A DNA stretch of 64,000 nucleotides from Gelatoporia subvermispora B. Lineage: Eukaryota; Basidiomycota; Agaricomycetes; Polyporales; Gelatoporiaceae. The position numbers were made by a program, and so were the translations under genes. Under the pieces are notes generated by a model. The model saw only the letters and a program-made list of their open reading frames with translations. It did not search any database and was not told where the DNA came from. The stretch is from contig KB445797.1 in the NCBI GenBank assembly GCA_000320605.2, positions 804,474 through 868,473 of the forward strand. Direction: 5' to 3'. This document shows, in pieces, positions 1 through 10,804 of this stretch (positions within the stretch are counted from its first letter, which is position 1; each line of letters begins with the position of its first letter).

Positions 1-1196
1 CTTCTCAATCAGAAGATGAGCTATACACAAACGAATGTACACGCGCTCACCGTGGATGCACGAGCCCCTTTTGACTCGGCGCTGAGGGACTTTCGGGCAT
101 GGCAACTCGATAATGACCTGAGGACTTGAGAGGCACACGAGATAATAAAAGATCAGAAGAGTAACTCGTCGTAGAGACTCGGGAAACGCGTAGTACAATA
201 TAGGAGACGCCGAGACAGAAGGTACAAACGCGTCATGTCAACAACTGCCATATATGGTAGGTATGTACCCGAATCGGGTAGCCATGAGTGCCGGGATCTT
301 ACCTGGTAAACACTCTCAAAATTTCCCGTACGAGTACGACCGGCAGCACATCCCACATGAATAGGCAGCATGCTCTGTGAAAAGGTGGTATGGAGTGACT
401 GGCAGGCAATTAGCTTAGTTAGGAGGTCAAACACTTCATTAATTGGGCTCCTGCGACAGTGTCCGGTGACTTCTAGGTCATCCTGAGGCCACAGTCGTGC
501 GACGCAATGAGCTGTAAGAAGATTTATTTTGTCATTTTCCTGAATATCCTCACATAGCTCCACGGCGAACGAGGACTCGCAACAGCCACACGGATATGGG
601 CCGCGGACGCGTTGTACGCGTGTTGATCCTGACAGAATCGGTAACAAATTCCCGTGTAAATATACATCGTTTAGCGAGATATTGCCCAAACGGTGCTGCC
701 CTTTATCCTAAAGTAGACTGTAATATTTGGAATTGGCCATATTTTACGCTGTTCCCGGTAATTTCAGGCCATTTCAGGGCAGAAGCGCGTACATCGCACG
801 CGAGAACAAATTCGGCGCTACATCCATACTAGCGCTTTCCCCACTGACGCAACACCTCGGAAGCAGCAGAGAGCAGCACGCGAATCCTGACCGTGCCTCA
901 TAGCAACCTGAGATCGAGTCTCTGTTTTCTTGGCTTGGAGATTAGCAACGACCACCAAAACGTTGCAACGAGTCTGGTAGTGATATTGTCATCACAATAA
1001 CAGGTATCTAGACACGCACAAAGCAACCTCATGTAGATGTCGCTGACGCACCGCTTGCACAAGGCTCGCCTTCGCCGACTCGTGGACCGCTCTCGCCAGG
1101 TCTAGCGCAACATCACATTGCTAACAAGTCGCTAACATCCCTAGAACACAACGCCTACTTGCCCTGAGAGAATGATCCTCGTCCTGTCCACCGCCG
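1..1196. other. Left flank, no supported gene
   Basis: No recognised domain was found here. The longest open frame is on the minus strand (153-689, about 178 residues); it matches no family I recognise and could be chance or a decayed F-box-type fragment. The rest is AT-rich and stop-rich in all frames. Confidence 0.4.
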
Positions 1197-2660
1197 ATGC
1201 AATCTGACAAATCCAAGCAAGCGTATCCTGCTGAACTTTCTTCATACCCTGAACGACGGCCGGCACGCGTTCTCGTAACGCCCACACCGTCCCCGACAAC
1301 GCGCCTCGCGATCGCCTTTCTAGCCTGCCTCGCCTCTCTCGTGTTTCTCCTCTCACGACGCCACGGCCCCATGCAGATCACCGCCCCTACGCCCGCACCG
1401 CGGACATTCCGTGTCGCGACGTACAATCTCCGCTACGACTCGCAGCCCGACAACAAGTCCGTGGCCGAGTCGCTCGCGGAGCTGCCCGACCCGCTCGCCG
1501 CACCGCGGTTCTTTGAGAGGCGCGGGGAGCAGCCGTGGAGCCTGCGCAGGCTCAAGGTCGCGCAGCAACTGTTGAGCGAGGATCTGTCGGTTATTGGTGA
1601 GTTGCCGAAATTAGCGTGGGAGAATGTGTGAGGGGACTGATGGTGGAAGCGGGATTCTAGGCTTCCAGGAAGCCCTTGTGAGACAGGTGCATGACTTGCA
1701 GGAGCTGCTCGGAGATGACTGGGCTTGGGTGAGCGCGATTGCACAGTATGTGGCACGAGAGAGCTAACAGACCTCGCTCAGATCGGCGTCGGACGCGATG
1801 ACGGGGTCGAAGCTGGAGAGTTCAGTCCGATATTCTACAGAAAGTGCGCCCGCCTGTTCCCCGCCCAGCTCTCCACCTCTAAGCATCGGTCTCGTATTAC
1901 AGGTCGCGCTTAAGTCTTATCTCACACGAGCACTTCTGGCTCTCGTGCGTCCGCTCCCCTATCTATTCCAGTTCCCGCGCTAACCCCACCCCATCCTAGA
2001 AACACGCCCTTCGAGCCCTCACGCTACCCGGGCGCGGGCTCGCACCGCGTTTGCACCGCCGCGCACTTCTCTCTCCATCCCCCGTTCGCCTCCGCCTCCC
2101 GAACTAATTTCACCCTCCTCAACACACACCTCGACGACCGCTCCGACCCGCAACGCCGGCTCGGTGCCTCGCTCCTCCTCGCGCGGGCGCGGCACGCCGC
2201 ACACAGCACGCACGCGCCCGTGCTCGTCCTAGGCGACTTCAACAGCCCCGGGTCCGGGTTCGACTCGGGGGCGTACGCGATCGCCACCGGCGCGCGCGCG
2301 CCTGTCTCTCTCCCGCCCGCATTTGCCGCTAGGTATACGGTGCCCGATGGGTCTCTGCCCAATTTCGTCCTGAGAGATATGAGGGCGGAGACTCCGAGAT
2401 TGAGTATTGCGGGGCATTGGGCGACGTATACGGGCTTTGGCCGGCCGGGCGAGGCGAGCGGGTGGACGAGGATTGATTTTGTGTTCGGCGGGAGTAATGG
2501 AGGGTGGTGAGTTTCGTTTTTATGAGTTGATGAGGCAAGTGCTTATACGAGGACGGGTTGTAGGACGGCGCAGGCGTACAAAGTTGGAGATGCATTGACG
2601 GATGATGGAGTACTGGCGAGCGATCATCGTCCAGTTTTTGTTGACATATCATTCCAGTAA
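1197..2660 (+). CDS. Endonuclease/exonuclease/phosphatase family protein, N-terminally anchored
   Basis: Six exons give 391 aa: 1197-1596, 1661-1728, 1782-1843, 1903-1944, 2000-2506 and 2564-2660; all phases join. A hydrophobic stretch near residues 40-56 looks like a signal anchor. The EEP metal-dependent hydrolase motifs follow in order: VATYNLRYD (start of the fold), FQE (metal-binding Glu), the GVGRDDG..AGEFSPIFYR segment, HFWLSNTPFEPS, LLNTHLDDRSD, VLGDFNSP (catalytic Asp/Asn) and SDHRPVFVD (catalytic His) at the C-terminus. Members cleave phosphodiester bonds of nucleic acids, phosphoinositides or sphingomyelin; the substrate cannot be told from sequence. The anchor suggests action at the secretory membrane or outside the cell. 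Its last exon was copied into the next duplicated segment (remnant at 4544-4650). Confidence 0.9.
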
Positions 2661-3273
2661 TGGTAAGCGTAAAAATGAGTGCGGCGACCGCATACTGATG
2701 TTCTCGTTCGACACCAATTCAGCTGCACAATTGCCAGAGTTTCAGCAATGTACACAATGGACTACCACACCAACCTCACGCATTTCCCCGTCATTGACTC
2801 GGATGGACTACTACATGGTTTTGGATACCTTGATACCACGAAGATGAGTTGAAGATCATTCGGAATTGACTGTATGGCCCCTGCCGACGCCCTCGAGTGT
2901 GGTACGATTGACAGAATATATGACATCGAAGCCACACGGGTTTGGTGGCAACGGAACCACAAATGTATGTGTGCCCTCGATAGGGTAATCGCCGTCATCA
3001 CAGAGATTCCGATCGACCGGCTCGACGCTCTCGTCTGTCTGTTCAAGCCTCGCTTCGAATTTCCACCACGTCGGATATGCGCGACTTTGATATCCTGCCA
3101 ACTATTGCAGACTCGAGGCAGCATTTCTCGATAGAATTCGATCCCAGCTCTATACATACCATCTGCGCGTAAATTCTACAGAGTACAATCGGACCGGAAC
3201 CCACTCCTTGCAACCATCGACAACTCTCATTTCACCAGGATGTAGAACCGAGTGAGGTTGCTGATATTTAGGA

Positions 3274-3747
3274 CTAGTCCACCAAATCACACCCATACAG
3301 GAGAAAGCCTTCAGCTGCAAGACAACGCGTGAGCACGCCCAGACAACAGAATTGCAAACGATATATCTGCAGCTGCGTAAGGGCTTACCAGTAGAGCCAG
3401 TGCAACCCGTGACCATCGTTTCCGAATCGCTGCGGAATTCGAATCAGCACGAGCGCGGTCCCTAGAAGGATAGCAGAAGCGTACCATACGCCCCCGGCGG
3501 CCGGCGTGCAGTCGACGGCGAGCATCGAGGCGTTGCCTGCAAGACTGGCGATGTCGGTCACCAGGGTGATCACGTCGTTGACGATGCCGAGCACGTCGGT
3601 GATGATGGTGGTGATGTTGGCCGCATCTAATACGGACAGGCAGCACTGTGCGCCCGAGAACGGCTGGAGCACCGAGGTGGCGGGCGTCGGGGTGGCAGCA
3701 GCACAGACCGCGAGGGCGGCGCAAGCGGTGAGAGCGGGGAGCTTCAT
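3274..3747 (-). CDS. Hydrophobin-like small secreted protein 1 (six cysteines)
   Basis: Three exons (3485-3747, 3389-3429, 3274-3314) give 114 aa. An N-terminal signal peptide (MKLPALTACAALAVCAAA) is followed by TPTP. The mature part reads like a class I hydrophobin: a QCC doublet, a long amphipathic stretch rich in I, V and T, a single Cys (AVDC), then GVC, TGC and a final YGC close to the end. The splice of intron 1 (55 nt) creates the GVC cysteine; using the neighbouring GT instead puts a stop in the paralogue, so this model is preferred. Class I hydrophobins have eight Cys in the order C-CC-C-C-CC-C; here the first Cys and the first of the second doublet are missing. Hydrophobins self-assemble at air-water interfaces and coat hyphae. 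The family assignment rests on pattern, not on alignment. Confidence 0.65.
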
Positions 3748-3819
3748 GGTGAGTGCGTGTGTGGTGGCGAGGAGACGTCGGACGGGTCTACGTTGGTGCT
3801 TTTGGGAGCTGGGACACCT

Positions 3820-3828
3820 TATTATATG
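3820..3828 (-). promoter_or_regulatory. TATA-like box of hydrophobin-like gene 1
   Basis: Read on the minus strand this is CCATATAAT, about 75 bp before the start codon. The sequence and distance are kept in the paralogue (5799-5806). Confidence 0.5.
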
Positions 3829-4543
3829 GCTTCGCCGACCACCACATTTTCTGCAGCACACTTGAAAGGCAGAGAGCAAGCAGCAAGTCAACCGCTGCAT
3901 CTTGCGAGATGCATGCTGGTTCTAAAAGAAGGCAAGCGAGCGAAAAGACCATTGACATCGTGGCGTTAGACGTTGTCGAACGCCACCATAAATTTAAACT
4001 CCCCACAAAATCCGCGCTCGTACTACTCCAGTGTTTCTAGTGTATGATGATGGTGTCCACGCTGCAATGGAACCCGAAGACATAACCTTAATCGATTGGA
4101 TGTCGAGACTGCTGCTTTCCATATGTTTTCTCCGGGTACCACGAAATGGTTTTACGAACGACGATCATGCTCATGGTGACATTGGTACCACTCGAATGCA
4201 ACCGAAGACGAGTCAAGAATCCTAGCATTTACATAGCGAGAAGGGAGTCAAGGTCAGCAGATGTGTCATTCGTCAAGTCGTCCTCATCCGCTTCGCAGCT
4301 TTATCCGCTAGTTCCGCTTTGGACACCCTAATATTGCAAGGGAAATCGAAAAATCGAATACAATTCAAATTTGACTTAACAGATCCCGTCGGAGTCTCCG
4401 AGCGAAGTACAGTTCGCAAATTGCAGAGCATGTAATCTGCATTGGTTTCCGACTGTTGTGAGTGTGCCATGACCCACGTAAAGTATCTCACCTGTACTTG
4501 GAGAAAGATCGCAGGAATTCGGGAAAACTACACATACACATAG

Positions 4544-4650
4544 GACGGCGGAAGCGTACATAGTCGAAGACGCACTCACGGATGACGGAGTGCTGGCGAG
4601 CGATCATATCGATCATCGTCCGGTCTTTGTTGACGTTGTTTTTGATGATG
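4544..4650 (+). pseudogene. Remnant of the EEP last exon
   Basis: The stretch copies exon 6 of the EEP gene (2564-2660) with its AG acceptor. It still reads through the ALTDDGVLASDH motif region, but it carries a short in-frame insertion that repeats the DH part and has no upstream exons. It is explained as the left edge of duplication unit 2 and should not be coding. Confidence 0.8.
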
Positions 4651-5242
4651 GTAAGCGTTAAAGTGGAGTGCGGCGGCCACGTCCTGATGTTCTCTCCAGA
4701 AGCCAGCGTACTCCCTGACATTGATTCGATTCACTGCGAGAGCTTCGTAACTTCGAAAAGAATGCGCAATTCTCCCTAAAGGACTATTCAAGCAATCTCA
4801 TGCATTATCTGGCCATGGACTTCGACGGAGCACTGGATTTACCTCGGATATATTGATATCACAAGGATATGCTGGGTTTCATTCAAGGCCGATGTCATGC
4901 CTCCAATCTAAGTCTTCGAGCGAAACCTCCAAATGCATATTTGCCCTCCCCCGGGCCCGTGTACCCCTATTTCTCACGGACATACCGATAGTTCGTCACA
5001 AAACACGAGTATACAAGCTTCGTTGTGCACTCCCAGTATAGTCAGTCTACACAACTGCGGTCTCCTGCCAATCATTGTCAACTCAAGGCACTTCTCGATA
5101 GCATCCGATCCCAACGCTCCGATACTGGTACATTCCACCTGCGCGTGAATCTTCAAAGTACAATCGAACCGGAACCCGCTCCTTGCAGTCAACGAACACT
5201 CTGAGTCCTCTCGGATGCAGCGCCGATTGCGGTCGCTACAAT

Positions 5243-5722
5243 CTAGGACTGGTCCACCAAGGCACACCCAGACAGGACGAGCCCATCAGCTGCAACACAA
5301 CGCGTGAGCATGCGAGCACACCAAAACCACAAACCATATGTCGGGCGCCGCGTAGGGGCTTACCGGTGGAGTTGGTGCAACCCGTGACCATCGTCCCCGA
5401 ATCACTGCGGAATCCGAATGAGCACCAGCGGGATCGCCGGAATAAGACCAGAAGCGTACCACACGCCGCTGTCAGCCGACGTGCAGTCGACTGCAAGCAT
5501 CGAGGCGTCGCCCGCCAGCTTGATGATGTCGCTCACCAGGCCGATCACGTCGCTGACGATCTTGAGCGCATCGGAGACAACGCTGGTGATGTCGTCCGTG
5601 CTCCCGACGACCGCGCAGCACTGTGCGCCGGAGAACGGCTGGAGCGTCGAGGAGGCAGGCGTCGGGGTCGCAGCGGCGCAGACTGCGAGGGCGGAGAAAG
5701 CGGTGAGAGCAGGGATCTTCAT
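5243..5722 (-). CDS. Hydrophobin-like small secreted protein 2 (six cysteines)
   Basis: Three exons (5460-5722, 5364-5404, 5243-5289) give 116 aa. Exons 1 and 2 and intron 1 (55 nt) have the same lengths as in gene 1. Signal peptide MKIPALTAFSALAVCAAA, then TPTPASS. The cysteine layout is QCC, VDC, GVC, TGC, SGC, the same six-Cys version as gene 1, and the tail GLVLSGCALVD resembles the last strand of class I hydrophobins. The unspliced reading of intron 1 runs into a stop immediately after the acceptor in the alternative frame, which supports the chosen donor (GTACGC). Conservation of frame, splice sites and cysteines between the copies argues that both are functional. Confidence 0.65.
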
Positions 5723-5798
5723 TGCAAAGCTGAAAGACGTGCTTGGTTGGCGAACAGACAAGCGTGTCTTGGGAGCCTCATGAGCTAGGAGACCTCGT

Positions 5799-5806
5799 TA
5801 TATGGC
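5799..5806 (-). promoter_or_regulatory. TATA-like box of hydrophobin-like gene 2
   Basis: Minus-strand CCATATAA about 77 bp before the start codon, matching the paralogue. Confidence 0.5.
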
Positions 5807-6635
5807 TGCGACGACGACCACATCTACTGCAGCACACTTGAAAGGCAAAGAGCAGGTAGCAAGTCAGCCTCTGGCATCTTGCAAGGTACATACCGGTTCT
5901 ATAAGAGGGCAAGCTCTCGAGAAGACCACTGACATCGTGGCGTGAGACAACGTTGAACGTCACGCCCACCACCATGGACCTAAACTCCACCCAAAATCCG
6001 CGCTGATACTGCTCCAGAGTTTCTAGGGTATGAGGGTGGTGTCCACTCCGCAATGGAACCCGAAGACATGACCTTAATCGAGCAGATGTCGAGACTGCTG
6101 CTTTCCGTATGTCGTCTCCATATATCACGAGATGGTTTTGCGAACGACGATCATGCTCATGGTGACGTTGGCACCACTAGAATACAACCGAATACGGGTC
6201 AAGAATCCTAGCATGCACATAGCAGGAAGAGGGCCAAGGTCAGCAGATGTATCATCAGTCAGGTCATCTCCATCCGATTCGCAGCTTCATCCGCTAGTTC
6301 GTTTGCCTCAGCATCGGAGGTGCGTCAGACCGAGGTCTGTTCTGCGTGTCTCTTACGCAACATACCTCTTCTGCACGGCACAATGCATGTTTTTGGATTT
6401 GTTGATACTGCAATGACGGTTGAATATCCTTCGGAATTGGCTGAACAACTCCAGCCGGAGTCTCCGAGTGAAGTACAATTTGCAAATTGCGTGGCATCTA
6501 ACCTGCACTGGTTTGCGGATAAACGGCTTTCGCAGATGTAACTATGTCATGACCTACAACAGGAATCCCGCCTGCACTTGAGACAGAGGGTAGGAACTCG
6601 AGGGAAAAATATACAGACACATCGAATATTGGGCT

Positions 6636-8765
6636 CTAATAATCGCCCATATCGAGCTTCAGCGCCTTGTGCGCATAATGGTCCTCCTCTCTCTGCTGCT
6701 GGCAGAACTCATCCCAAACGCGCTGCCGTTTCTCCTTCGGGTACTTCATCAGCTCCTCATTGTCGTAGATATCCCCACGACCGAAATCGATGATGCGGAA
6801 GCTTGGAGTCCTGTGGGAGCGTTCTGAGGGAGGTACGGTGAGCGGGCCCCGCTGCATCAGTATATTTCGCGTGTAGAACGAGTTCTGGATGAACCCCGCA
6901 CGGTGCAGGCGGAGCACGAGGGAGTAGCACTCGGATCTAGTGTACCGTTAATTTCCGACCGCGAGCCTCAGACTTGCTGGTCAACGCACCTATCATCAAG
7001 TGAGAACGTCGACGGGTTGATTGGCTCGCCGCACTCTTCCATAAGGAGAATCGGACTCGGGCCTTTCACCGTGTAGTCCTTGTTCTCTTCTACCTCGCGA
7101 TAGCTATTATCGACCGCCTCGCCTTTCTCATTTGTCGGCACGTAGTATCCATAGAATTTCGGGACGACAGGGCCCGTCGGGACAGGGTGCTTGATCGGCC
7201 GGATGAGCTGGAACCCGCAGTACTCCTGCTGGATGTGCCGCGGGAAGCGCCCATACATCCTCGCCTCCCTGCGCAGGAGCTTCCGAGCGTGCGCGCGGGA
7301 CTGCGCGGTCTTTGCTGCGACGGTGACCTGCCCGCTGCACGAGTGCCCGCACAGCGGCGAGGGTAGGGTCAGTGCCGCACGCCGCGCGAAGGAGTGATGA
7401 CCCTTCCCGATCGCGTTCCCCGCGTGCGTGTGCAGGTGTGCGACGCGCTCGGGCTCTGATGAACCAGAGTCGGATTCGGATTCGGACTCGGAGTCCCGTG
7501 GGAGATGGGGGTAGATGCGCACGTATTTCAGCGGGCGGGCCTCGTCTGCGTCGTGCACTATGAGGGTGTCGGGAAAGTGCTCCTCTGGGATGAATTCCTC
7601 TAGCTTGGGCAGATCGCCCATGAAGAACGGACTACCCCGCTCGGGAGGCGGACACTTTTCAGTGCTGTCCTCGTCGGAGCTGTATTCGTCACAATCGTTG
7701 GCGGATTCGTCGCCATTCTCTAAATTCATTTCCACATCTTCTTTGTCTTCGGTATCCGCTTGTAGGGAGCCTGATTGTGAGCTCTCCTTCGACCCGGACC
7801 CGGTGCTGTCTCGGATGGAAGCTGAGCGCGTATTGTAAACTTTGTTCAGTACAGAAGGCGTCGGGTCCCTATTGGCAGAAGAGGGAGACGCCTGCTTGAT
7901 AGCGTGTACACACAGATCAGGTTTCAGGCCGCAGTTCTGCGGGTTATCAGTGTAAGAAGTGGAAGATCTCGAAAAAAGAAGGAAAACTCACGGTGTCTTT
8001 GGCCAGCGTTTCTTTCACCTTATCTGGGTGGATGAAGCGTAATATGGATCGGACGTGCCCATCATCATATGCGCGTTCCGCAGGGACAGAGACAGCCAAG
8101 ATACCTATCTCATCAGCAACCTTGCGGAAATCCTTTCCCATCAGACCGACGAAATCCAGAGGCATAAGCAACCCATTCTCGAATAACTCTTTGACGAAAG
8201 GTCGGAATTGCGATGCCCATAGTTGCATGTAAGTGTGCCCGAGATCAGATTTGACAGGCTTTTCAGGATCGTTGTCCACCAGAAACTCCGAGAGGTCTAG
8301 ATCCGCAATGACGTCGACATCGAGCTTCATGGACTGTGCCGATAGCTTCATGTCCAGCAGAGTGCTCTTCTGATTTGGCTTCAGAATCGACTCTTCTTCA
8401 TCCTCATGATCAGAACCCGTATCTTCATCATTGAGCGTCCGAGTAGACTTGAGAACCCGCCTGCTGCAGAGCACAGGCCACGGCTTGCGCACACGCGGTG
8501 GCGGCTCAGGGTGGTCGAAGTCGTCGTCAGAGTAGAGTTCGCCGAACTCCTTCAGCATGCTACGCGAGTAGACCCTGATGTAGTTGACACCAGGAACAAC
8601 GCGAATCCAGTAGAAGCTCTCGAGGCGATGGCCCCATACGAATCCTTCGGGCGTGCGCAGGCCGGGAGGCCCAGGATTCGAGAGCGGCTTGCCGCCTGGC
8701 TTCCGGACCCACTGGTACGCGACCTTGCGGGAGCGGTCATCGTTTATAACGTCGGCGAGAGGCAT
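6636..8765 (-). CDS. Kinase-like protein with degenerate catalytic loop
   Basis: Three exons (7992-8765, 6990-7936, 6636-6936) give 673 aa. The N-terminal half is variable and acidic. From about residue 410 it resembles the protein-kinase-like proteins expanded in basidiomycetes: a possible ATP-lysine strand (VTVAAKTAQS) with a helix after it, KFYGYYVP, a hinge-like ILLMEECGEPI, then LRLHRAGFIQNSFYTRNILM where active kinases have HRDxxxxN, and RIIDFGRGD (DFG-like, Asp near 624). The HRD catalytic Asp is missing (QNS in its place), while the Asn and DFG positions are kept. I expect nucleotide binding at best and little or no phosphotransfer. There is an Asp/Glu/Ser-rich linker around residues 290-380. 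The function is unknown. Confidence 0.75.
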
Positions 8766-9507
8766 TGCTGCGAGAACAGAGAGGATGAAGAGGTTGGTGG
8801 AAGATATATGTGGTTCAGATCAAACCACATATCGCCGTAGTAGTGTGTGGCTGCGCGATCGAAACGTGGCCCGGCATGCGGCCACACTTCGAGTTCCTTA
8901 CGTCCACAGCCGGTCCAAGCCATATCTGTCAGCATCTCGGGCAAAAACTGGCTGGATCTGTGGCGGGAGATTTAGAGTTGCGCCTACAGAGAATCGCAAG
9001 CCGAGTCAGGCGCGTAAGGTCGGACACGTCTTGGTTCGAATTTGATGTCATCATCACAGGTGGTAGCCTTTGGTGTGTAGTTGGCTGTAGACATAGCTCT
9101 TTACTTGTAGATAGGATATTGACGGATACCGGAGTCCAGACTATCACAAAGCCGTCGAGGGGGCTAAATTTGTGGAATGATGGGGGGTTGTACAGTTGAA
9201 AGCAAGTAAGCGCTTACGATACTTACTCGCTGACGCTCATTGTATTGATTGCGTCATCGCTCTCTGAGACTTGCACGCGTCGGTCGAACATCCCTTTTCC
9301 AGGATGTTTCCATAAACCTGTCGTGGAATCTGAGTTCTGAGTTCTGTATACTGCGCATCACACCTGGCAATTTTCAAGTATATGATGGCACGACCAACCC
9401 AGACTGTAGACATCGAAGAAAGCGTTGAAGTTGAACCAAGAACCCACTCCGTCGCAGTCACCAGCTGGTAACTACTCTGTCTACCTTGTACACACTATAT
9501 AACGCTC
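8766..9507. other. Divergent intergenic region
   Basis: About 740 bp between the start of the kinase-like gene (minus) and the retropepsin-like gene (plus). It should hold both promoters. Apart from the TATA box at 9496 I see no defined element. Confidence 0.4.
9496..9502 (+). promoter_or_regulatory. TATA box (TATATAA)
   Basis: Perfect TATATAA. It lies only 6 bp before the first ATG (9508) but 48 bp before the next in-frame ATG (9550), which makes the second ATG the likelier start. Confidence 0.5.
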
Positions 9508-9549
9508 ATGAATTGTGGCTTTCATTCATTCGAAGATTCAATACCTGAT

Positions 9550-10402
9550 ATGACCGCGCGACTATCAAACTTAAGGATCCAATCCTCTGAAGCAGTGCCT
9601 CAGCAAGGTTCAAAGAGAACAAAGATGACCGTGCGGAAGACGCAAACTACTGGACTCGGTGCATCATCTGGTCAATTCTTGGAAGCAGTACCCAAGCAGG
9701 GTTCAAAGAAGAGAACGAAGCTGACTGCACGCAAGACGCAAACATCTGGACTTGGCGTAACATACTCTGGCCAAGATCAGGTCAAGATGACATCCAATGC
9801 GCAAGATGCGCCCGGTAGCGACTCAGACGACGGCTCTACTCTAGACTCATTCGAGTTCTTCAACAAGGATGTACTCCGCGAACGGCTCCCCCCTCTCGCT
9901 CCAGCAACCGGACCCCCACTTGAGGTCGAAGCACTGCTCGGCGGTACATGCCTCGCACCTCCTGACGTGGACCCTCGTCTATCCGCAGTCTCGACGGGCT
10001 TCCCGATTTCCGTGTACTCACTGCGGGTGCCTAATGCGCGCGGCTTGCTCTCCACTGCCAGCAACTTCTCGGTCATCGACTGGCGCTTTCTGCGCCTCTC
10101 CGGGCTCCTCGCTCGCATGATCCCGCTTCGTCCCACCCATCGACAACGTCCGCATACATACCGTTTCAATGACGCAAGTGAAGGTCTACGGGCGCGTAGG
10201 GGTGACGGTCGACGCGTTCGGATACCAGTTCACGATCGTGTGCTGGGTGGTAGATCTGGACTATCCCGTGGACATGGTCCTCGGCGTGGACTGCATGACG
10301 CTCTACGAGACGGTGTTTGCGTATACCGTGCTCGGCCCTCAGATCCTGAATGCGGAAGCAAAGAAGGTACGGAATCTGGCTGACAAGTATGTGACAGAGT
10401 GA
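9550..10402 (+). pseudogene. Retropepsin-like (gag-asp type) protein with damaged active site and frameshift
   Basis: The frame from ATG 9550 (an in-frame ATG also lies at 9508) starts with two consecutive ~31-residue repeats (units starting at 9589 and 9682, each beginning EAVP and ending TGLG or SGLG), then an acidic linker, then a retropepsin-like fold: SVYSLRVPNARGLLSTASNF, where LTR-retrotransposon proteases have LLDTGAS. In the other frame the fold continues as VGVTVDAFGYQFTIVCWVV...MVLGVDCM, matching the conserved second half ending in the hydrophobic-ILG motif. The two halves are in different frames, with the shift between about 10125 and 10145. Read straight, the frame ends in an Arg-rich nonsense tail. 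No GT..AG pair restores the frame. No reverse transcriptase or integrase is nearby. Probably a domesticated or decayed protease-like gene; a sequencing indel is the main alternative. Confidence 0.6.
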
Positions 10403-10804
10403 GCCAGAGATGTCAATTGTATTTTCCCAGTTTGTCGATGTACTCTCAAACGCTGTGTATGAACTATGCCTGATTCCTTGACCCCGACCCCTGTAGTGTT
10501 AGCTTCCTTGTAATGTTCTAACTTTGTTGATTGTAGACTCATCGCTACGAGAAGAGTGCAGACGAGATTCAGGATGATTTAAGAGATATATGCATGCGTG
10601 TAGGGCTGATGCGATGGCGAGATACACAGTGCCTTAGGGCGTCATCAAATTGGAGCTTCCCCAAGCTCGAACTTTTCCTTCCTCAAAACGGTATCGTAAA
10701 AGCTATAATACGAACGATGTTTTCCCTACATAAAGAAACTACGGCGGGACACGAAACATCGAACCAGCCGATTATCCTGGTAAGGACAGATACGCCAGCC
10801 TCAG

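Larger units (their letters stand above)
2560..4543. repeat. Tandem segmental duplication, unit 1
   Basis: This ~2 kb unit starts at the last exon of the EEP gene, contains hydrophobin-like gene 1 on the minus strand and ends before the EEP exon remnant. Blocks match unit 2 in the same order: the EEP exon, the hydrophobin gene, the stretch at 4140-4180 (like 6122-6163), and the stretch at 4388-4450 (like 6456-6520). Boundaries are approximate. Confidence 0.8.
4544..6625. repeat. Tandem segmental duplication, unit 2
   Basis: Second copy of the ~2 kb segment, carrying hydrophobin-like gene 2. It is diverged in non-coding parts but collinear with unit 1, so this is a tandem head-to-tail duplication. 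The right boundary near 6625 is where similarity to 4450-4540 fades. Confidence 0.8.

Noticed and set aside
153..689. Minus-strand frame of 178 codons at the left edge
   Set aside because: No domain, no clear splice partners and no conservation evidence; left as an unassigned region.
5183..5788. Plus-strand open frame of about 200 codons over hydrophobin-like gene 2
   Set aside because: It overlaps the spliced gene antisense; it is not conserved across copy 1, where the same strand is interrupted.
9000..9060. Possible tRNA T-loop (GGTTCGAATTTG)
   Set aside because: No acceptor stem or anticodon arm could be paired around it.
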